A stretch of 64,000 nt of DNA, taken from Vanilla planifolia (lineage: Eukaryota; Streptophyta; Magnoliopsida; Asparagales; Orchidaceae). The stretch spans positions 6,633,527 through 6,697,526 of the forward strand of contig CM043870.1 in assembly GCA_023846275.1 (NCBI GenBank), in the 5' to 3' direction. Position 1 is the first letter of the stretch, and every line of letters starts with the position of its first letter. This document shows, piece by piece, positions 58,201 to 64,000 of the stretch. A model generated the notes under the pieces. It did not search any database. It saw only the letters and a program-made list of their open reading frames with translations, and was not told where the DNA came from. The position numbers and the translations under genes are program-made.

Positions 58201-60721
58201 CACCCAAGCTATCATGAATGACATGCCATGTGAACTAAAATGGGTAGAAACCATCACAAAAGAATAAACACTTTAAGGCACACTAAGAAGAGATTTTGAG
58301 AATCAAACAACCATAAGAGTAACAAACTACTTGAAAAAAAAAGGACATATAACAAGTAAAAGGGCACCCATTCAGTTAAATAGAGTAGCGAGAAGGATGA
58401 GGTTTACCAGCATACTCCGGCGCAAGGTACCCAAAAGTTCCTGCAAGTCTAGTCTCCACAGAGCATCCCTTCCCATCTGCCAACCTAACAAGCCCAAAAT
58501 CTGCCACTTTGGCCTTCATATCGTCTCCAAGGAGAATGTTTGAGGGCTTCAAATCTCTATGTATAAAACTCTGATGTGCAAGGCTGTGCAAGTACTCAAC
58601 TCCCCGAGCGACATCCAAAGCAATGCTCAACCTCTTCTTCCATTCCAACGGCCTCAAACACTCCTCCTTCCAATCAAACAGGTGGCGGCTCAGCGTCCCC
58701 TGCGGCATGTACTCGTACACCAGTAGCCTCTCGCTCCCATCCAAGCAATACCCAAGTAGCGAAACAAGATTTCGGTGCCTGACCTTGTTGAGAACGGCAA
58801 TCTCCGACTTGAACTCATTCAGTCCCTTGGTGCCCAGCACACCGGACTCCATTCTCTTCACGGCAATCTTGGTTCCGTCGTGCAGCTCCCCCTTGTAAAC
58901 CGTACCAAAGCCTCCACGGCCGAGGACATTCTCTTCGGCGAAGTTGTTGGTCACGTTCCTCAGGACCTGGATGGAAATCACCATGTTTCCGGTCTCGACG
59001 ACGTGGACATCGCGGGGTCCACTGCTCGCCTGGCTGTAACTTTCACTGGTCGGCCCACCGCTCGTACCCGCCACGGTGATCTTCACCACGTCGGGGTCTG
59101 AGCCGGAGTGACGGGGATGGATTATGGTGGTGTTTGGGCTTTGAACTCGGTTGAAATGTTGCTGCTTTTTCTTGTAGTGGCACACACTCAAGAAGGAAAG
59201 GAGTGAAATAGCGCAAATGGCTGCGAGAACAGAGACTGCGATTACAACCAAGGGAAAAGACGACGATTTCCTTCTGCCATCATAAGGTCGGCCACCCTCA
59301 GCTCCAGCGGTCGGAGATCCATACCTTGGAACTCCTCCAGTATTGTTAACTGGAGTACGACCATCGATCATGACGTTAGGATTCCCTTGGGTTTTCAAAA
59401 GAACATTTTTTGGAAAGTTGGGAACTTTTCCGGAGATCATGTTATGGGAAATGTCAAGATCCGAAAGAAAAGCTAGACCGGTGAGTGTCGCGGGGATAAC
59501 ACCGGTTAGGTTGTTGTTGGAGAGCAGAAGCTTGCGAAGAGCCGGAAGCTTTGCGAAGTCCGGAGAGATGGTGCCGTTCAAACCCATATTCTGAAAATTG
59601 ATGACGGTGAGGTTTCCCTGCTCGTCGCAGGTAATCCCCATCCATTCCCCACTGCAGGGGTCGTTCCCTTTCCAGTTCTTTGCAAAGCTCGCGGGGTAAT
59701 TAAAAGATTTGGCAATGGAGAGTAGAACATTGACCCGGGAATCGCAGGAAGCTCCCGGCTTTAATAAACAGAAACTCTCTGTTTTCGCGTCAAGGTCGAC
59801 CACTTTGATGAAGCTCGGGAAATTTGGTAGCGGGCCTTGTAGAAGATTATTGGTGAGCGTGACCCGAGTTAGGGATTTGATTGCTGCGATGGAACTCGGC
59901 ACGGGACCTGTAAGCTGGTTATCGCGAAGCTGGAGATCCCGAAGGCTCAGGAGGCCAGATAACTCCGGAATCGGGCCGGAGAAGGAGTTGGAATGGAGCC
60001 AAAGCTCTTCTAAAGAAGTCATGTTCTGCACGACAGAAATGCAACCGGAAAGAGCGGCGCCACCAACCTGGTTGTTGAGCCAAATAGAGCGGATGCCGGA
60101 ACCAGCAAACGCAGCGGGCAGCGAACCAGAGAGGACGTTGTAAGCGAGTGCGAGGTGGTCGAGACTGGGAAAGGCGGTGGCAAGGAAGTCCGGGAGGGAG
60201 CCGGAGACATTAGCAGAGTTGGCGGAGAAGTTGACAAGGCCGCCGGCGTCGCGGAGCGACGACGGAAGCTGCCAGGTTTTAAACGGGTTGTCGTCGAGGT
60301 AGGCAGAGGTGAGGGATGTAAGGCCGGAGAAGAAGGAGGCGGGGATGGAAGAGAACTTGTTGTTATGAAGTAGGAGGACCTGTAACGAAGAGAGCCTAGC
60401 TAGGGATGGAAGCTCACCGTAGATCTGGTTGTTTTGGAGCTCAAGACGGTTGAGAGCGGTGAGGTTACCAATATCGGGCGGCAAAGTGCCAGCAAGACTC
60501 TGATTTCCGATCTGGATGGCTGTCACGCGACCGCCGCTGCATGAGACGCGTCGCCAGGAGCAGGGATCTGTCTCCGGAGACCAACCCAACACGCGGTCAG
60601 TGCCGACGCTTCGCGCTAAGGCTTGCATTGCGGCCGCGTCCCCGGCATCGGTTTGGCCCTTGGCGAGAAGTGCGGTCCCCACCGCCAAAACAATAGAGAG
60701 CAGAACTACGGCTGCTCTCAT
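46292..60721 (-). CDS. TMK-type leucine-rich repeat receptor kinase, with an 11.6-kb intron
   Basis: A plasma-membrane receptor kinase of the TRANSMEMBRANE KINASE family, which acts in auxin signalling at the cell surface. Exon 1 is 60721-58408 and exon 2 is 46800-46292. The donor is GCTG|GTAAAC, the acceptor TTTCAG|TAACC, with a good branch site (CTTACTAAT, around 46821) about 20 nt upstream. The join restores [20 protein letters not shown] in frame: 2823 nt, 940 residues, normal for TMKs. In order: signal peptide (1-22), first LRR block (about 63-310), cysteine-bearing non-LRR island with NDPC and GITC, second short LRR block (about 370-435), transmembrane helix (about 489-513), kinase with GRGGFG (601-606), K622, HRDLKPSN (721-728), DFG (741-743) and GTFGYLAPE (761-769). 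It is an RD kinase with all key residues. The start is ATG 60721, which opens the signal peptide; the in-frame ATG 45 nt upstream would spoil it. The single intron inside the kinase region is, to my knowledge, typical of TMK genes; its size is not. Confidence 0.95.
47500..50420 (-). mobile_element. Ty3/gypsy pol fossil inside the TMK intron
   Basis: On the minus strand, around 49452-49478, the gypsy reverse transcriptase phrase [10 protein letters not shown] can be read, followed by a segment like YLGFKV. This is the block that follows the catalytic region in plant gypsy elements. The less AT-rich DNA towards 47.5 kb is where RNase H and integrase would lie, but I could not identify them with confidence. 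The element is broken many times and is old. It runs in the same direction as TMK. Confidence 0.6.
50100..58370 (-). mobile_element. Tandem-like complex of Ty3/gypsy LTR and leader modules
   Basis: Ordered modules recur three to four times in one orientation. Leader modules with ATAACACC-like start and CTCTAGCATC / CTCTAACACC words lie near 50.69-51.07, 54.29-54.57 and 55.23-55.62 kb. Sequences resembling the initiator-Met tRNA primer binding site (minus-strand TGGTATTAGA type) lie at about 51049-51059, 54549-54560 and 55602-55612. LTR-like modules lie at 51.1-53.0 and 55.6-57.5 kb, with partial ones at about 54.85-55.2 and 57.8-58.37 kb. A module with CACTATGCATGAG and CATCCCATAAGTATGTGAAG lies at 53.0-53.3 and 57.5-57.77 kb. 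The order suggests related LTRs and leaders repeated by unequal recombination or nested insertion. Limits are approximate. Confidence 0.6.
50440..50620. repeat. Segment shared with 42.14-42.33 kb outside the gene
   Basis: Both places carry, in order, TACGATCCAAAGATTTTTTT / TACAATCCAAGATTTTTTGA, then TTTATCTCCACC / TTTACCTTGACC, then CATCATTGTGACC / CATCATCTTTG, then a stretch around CACTATAAGAGTTTCTCATG / CATTATAAGATTTACTCATG. It is therefore part of a dispersed repeat family, not unique intron sequence. Confidence 0.6.
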
Positions 60722-61017
60722 CCGCGAGAAGGGCCGTAGTAGTTGAAAGACGATGACTTGTTGCAAATCCAGGTTCGCAGCTCGAAGATTAGGGTTTCAC
60801 CAGCATTGCACTAGATAAAAGTGTTCTGCTTTGAGGATAAAGGTTTATGAGAGAAGGGGATCAGGAGAAGGCGGGACGATGACTGGAAAGAGGAGTAGAA
60901 AAGGGCACATGGAGAACACATGGGTGGGACCCATATGGAATTGAGAGAGAAGTACAGCGAGATGTGGTTTTTTTTTATGAAGGATAGAACTAAAGAAAGA
61001 GCAAAAAAAACGCAATG

Positions 61018-61025
61018 ATATATAA
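61018..61025 (-). promoter_or_regulatory. Possible TATA box of TMK
   Basis: On the minus strand TTATATAT lies about 300 bp before the ATG at 60721. The implied transcription start is near 60985, leaving a leader of roughly 260 bp. Other A/T words are nearby, so this is only a candidate. Confidence 0.35.
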
Positions 61026-61099
61026 GAACAAAATAAAAAAGACCACACAAGATTGACAATAGAAGCTTCATTAGGAATATAATAAGGTGTTACTCTTTA

Positions 61100-64000
61100 A
61101 TAGAACCTTTGGTGAAAGAAGAAGAAGATAAGCATATAGCTCATTTTTTAAAAGAAAAGAACTTCCACTAAAATTTTTAGAATAAGTGTTTTATGTGAAA
61201 ATAAATAAAATTTTAATAAAATCATTTAATAGAAAGAATTTAAAAATAAAATTTAAATTTATTTTAGGAACATAACTTAGGAAGAGAGATAATAATAGGT
61301 GGTTCAAATTTTTATTAGAACAAAAATTTGATAAAAAGAAATGGCTATTAATCATTTTTGGGAAAATAGTGACACAAGAGATGAAAGAGCATTCCATAGT
61401 TCTTATTTATAACAATAGTTGTTTTCTTAAGCATTATATTCTTTCATGTTCAAGTTATCTTTATTTTGTATGCTTTACATCTCATCTTCACAAATGTGAT
61501 TAAGAAAAAATAAACAAGTTATTGATATAATAACACAAACCATTCTTGTCTCTTTCTAGCTTAGAGATGAGACATATAGCATATATAAAATGGGAGTGAG
61601 ATTTAGTGAGTAAAATATTTGTTTAATAATAAGATTTAATAATAAAGCTCATTAGATGAGGTCTTAAATGATTATTGTTTCTACATACCTATATATGAAA
61701 TTTTTTTATCATATTTTATAATCAATATGCCACTATAAGCTTAATAATAATTACACACAAATATTAGAAATTAAACAACACATCTATTTGGGATCAACAA
61801 TTACAATAAATGAAGGACTACATATGGATCAATATCTCATCTGTTTCAAGAGATGTGTTTATTTAATATTAGCTAAGCCAACAAAAGTTGAACTCTTTAA
61901 ACAAGCTTAGTATTTGATTTATGATTGAAAATGAATTTTTTTAAAAATTATTTTAAAATTTTAATGAATTGTATATTATGTAAAAACATAAGTTATGAAA
62001 GTTATTAAATATATTTTTGATATTGTTTGGAAAAAATTATTATAAATTAATTAAATCAAAATAAAAAAAATATAAGTAATAGAATCTAACATAATAATTT
62101 GAATGAAGTGAAAAAAAAATATATTGACAATATACATAAAATGACCATTAGTTAGAGTTTTGGTGGAATTTTAAATATCCTTTTTTTTGTTTCAAAACCT
62201 CAAAAATTTGAATATCGTTGCATAAGATAATGTTAGAATTCTATTAAACTTAATTTTATCAATATTTTTAACTTTGACATTGTATTATGTCAAAATCTTT
62301 GGTAAATTATATATGTAATTATGCTTGTTTATTTTGATACATAAATTTATTGTGCTACATTTTATTATTGTTTCATTTAGTTTTATATGATTAGCAAATA
62401 TATTTCGGTAACACTTCTTTTGAGAATGAATCAAAAGGCTTTTAAATCATTTTTATGAAACCAATTTTTTGTCCATGCAATAGAAGTTTTAGTAGTTGAG
62501 GAAAATAAGGTTTGTTTTCAATGATTATAAGAGGATTGTATGATTTATTGTGTGCAATGTAATATTATGTATTTGATATATTAATTGTTTTAATATTTAA
62601 CAAAAGCATATTTTGAAACGCATATAGATATTTCTCTAATTACATTTCAAAAATATTTTTAATTTAAAAAAATATATTTTAGTTATTATATAATAATTAT
62701 TATTTTATTAACTTTTTATCAATATCATATTTATCATACTTTTCAATATAATTAATAATTTTTAAAAATATTTTATTAATTTAATTAAATATTTAATAAT
62801 AATTATATAAATATGATATAATGATTATGAATTGTCTTGTTTTAATATAGATTAATGTATTATGTTTGAAATATCTTTTGATAATAATATTTTTTTTTCT
62901 TTTTTCGTAGGTTTAAGTCTAATCTAAGAATGAATTATATATTTGTGATATTTTACTTTTTTCTTATTTAATGCAATTGTTTTTTGTTGATGTAGTTCAT
63001 TATCAATTTTATGAGAAAAAGATGCTTTTTCATCGCCATGGTTAGAGTATTTTAGGCATAAGATCTTTGGTGTGTCATGAAGAGCACTAGAGCGATAACC
63101 CTTTAATTTATCGCTTGTTCATATCCAAGAATATTTGGAGAAAAATATACTCAAATTTGCTTACACATAGTTTGTATAGTACATCAATTTTTTAAACAAT
63201 ACTACACCCATGGGTCACAGTATTCCGTAACAAGAAAAATCCCCTCATGCATTCTGTTCACTTTGATCCACTACTAACTACTTTCTTTCTTATATGTTAT
63301 CCACCAATGTTTTGTATTAAAGTCAACTTTTTTTTCATATTTTCAATTGCAAAGTTTAATATTTTCCTATATAAGCATATATTTGAGTCAATAGCTTAAC
63401 ATTATGCTTTTTTAGCTATTGATTAGCCCATAAATTATCATAGGTCTGTGAGATGTGATTATACACTTATAGAATATTGGTCATGTTATGTTTCATTCTC
63501 TAACTTCTAATGATCTTGCTAGAGTGTTGGGCTCTCACAACAAAATGCCTTTTGTATGTTATATGACAATCACCTTACATGATATCAATATCATTTTATG
63601 GTTTTGACAAAGTTGAACCAAGCTTACTTTGGCCATCAAAGAGGATCCAAATGTTGCAAAGCAATCTATAAGGGATGGAGTATCTTATTTTTTTAACCAT
63701 TAAAAAGTTGCAACAAAAGTAAAAGAAGAAATAAGTAACAAACAAAATAAAAAACAAAAATTTTATCGATAAATATAAGCAAATGAATACTAAAAGATAG
63801 AGATAACATCTTAGAAACTCAAGATACTAAAGTTGCAAATCCAAAACCTCAAAACACCTAAGGATTTTGAAATAGTTTGATTGGGTAAAAATATCAAATG
63901 AACTATTATTTGATTTAATATGTTGAGTTGACTTTATTACACTAGTTTCAATATTTGTGTTTATTTATTTCAAATATTACGTTATTCTATTATTTTTATT
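61100..64000. other. AT-rich spacer upstream of TMK
   Basis: No open frame of note, no RNA gene and no transposon with readable domains or ends. It is made of A/T-rich low-complexity DNA. Confidence 0.5.

Larger units (their letters stand above)
46801..58407 (-). other. Giant TMK intron, 11,607 bp
   Basis: Bounded by canonical splice signals. On the sense strand a run of about 20 T (46867-46886) lies some 66 nt upstream of the acceptor. The rest is almost wholly transposon-derived: a Ty3/gypsy pol fossil nearest the acceptor and a complex of LTR and leader modules nearest the donor, both in the direction of TMK transcription. No exon-like piece of another host gene was found. Confidence 0.85.

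Noticed and set aside
58331-58407. Continuation of the TMK exon 1 frame past the donor ([10 protein letters not shown] end)
   Set aside because: It reads through the splice donor into the intron; joining at 58408/46800 restores the conserved kinase sequence in frame.
60722-60766. Upstream ATG of the TMK frame giving 15 more residues
   Set aside because: The extra residues (MQQVIVFQLLRPFSR) precede a perfect signal peptide that starts at ATG 60721; TMK proteins normally begin with the signal peptide.

Overview
This window is plant nuclear DNA. The genes are of plant-only or plant-typical kinds: a class A heat stress transcription factor, GAMETE EXPRESSED 1, a G-type lectin receptor kinase and a TMK-type LRR receptor kinase. 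They have GT-AG introns and are compact, fairly GC-rich islands in a very AT-rich background filled with decayed LTR retrotransposons. GC-rich coding sequence against AT-rich surroundings would suit a monocot, but I cannot name the species.

Layout. 1-2419 (+): last exon of a class A Hsf, preceded by its intron; the first exon lies left of the window. 3777-6494 (+): a complete six-exon GEX1-like gene with a TATA box and a likely 5'UTR intron. 6495-9660: AT-rich spacer with a diverged tandem duplication and a decayed Ty1/copia reverse transcriptase piece. 9663-12149 (-): a complete intronless G-type lectin receptor-like kinase. 12150-46200: about 34 kb with no host gene that I can recognise. 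It holds an old Ty3/gypsy gag on the + strand, a pair of diverged direct repeats of about 4 kb (about 16.8-20.9 and 34.9-39.0 kb) that may be that element's LTRs, and two solo LTRs with intact 5-bp target site duplications (24016-27017, AATTT; 32496-34883, TTAAA). 46292-60721 (-): a complete TMK-type LRR kinase gene in two exons, separated by an 11.6-kb intron packed with Ty3/gypsy-derived DNA. 61100-64000: AT-rich spacer.

The four host genes are independent, each with its own promoter, and form no pathway together. I found no convincing undescribed system. The observations most worth a second look are: (1) the TMK intron, filled by a tandem-like complex of LTR and leader modules that reaches almost to the splice donor; (2) three consecutive hairpin modules inside one solo LTR, with a compensatory base-pair change; (3) the nesting of one solo LTR inside an old gag gene. 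Exon boundaries were checked by hand for reading-frame continuity. Repeat limits were judged by eye and are approximate unless a target site duplication is quoted.
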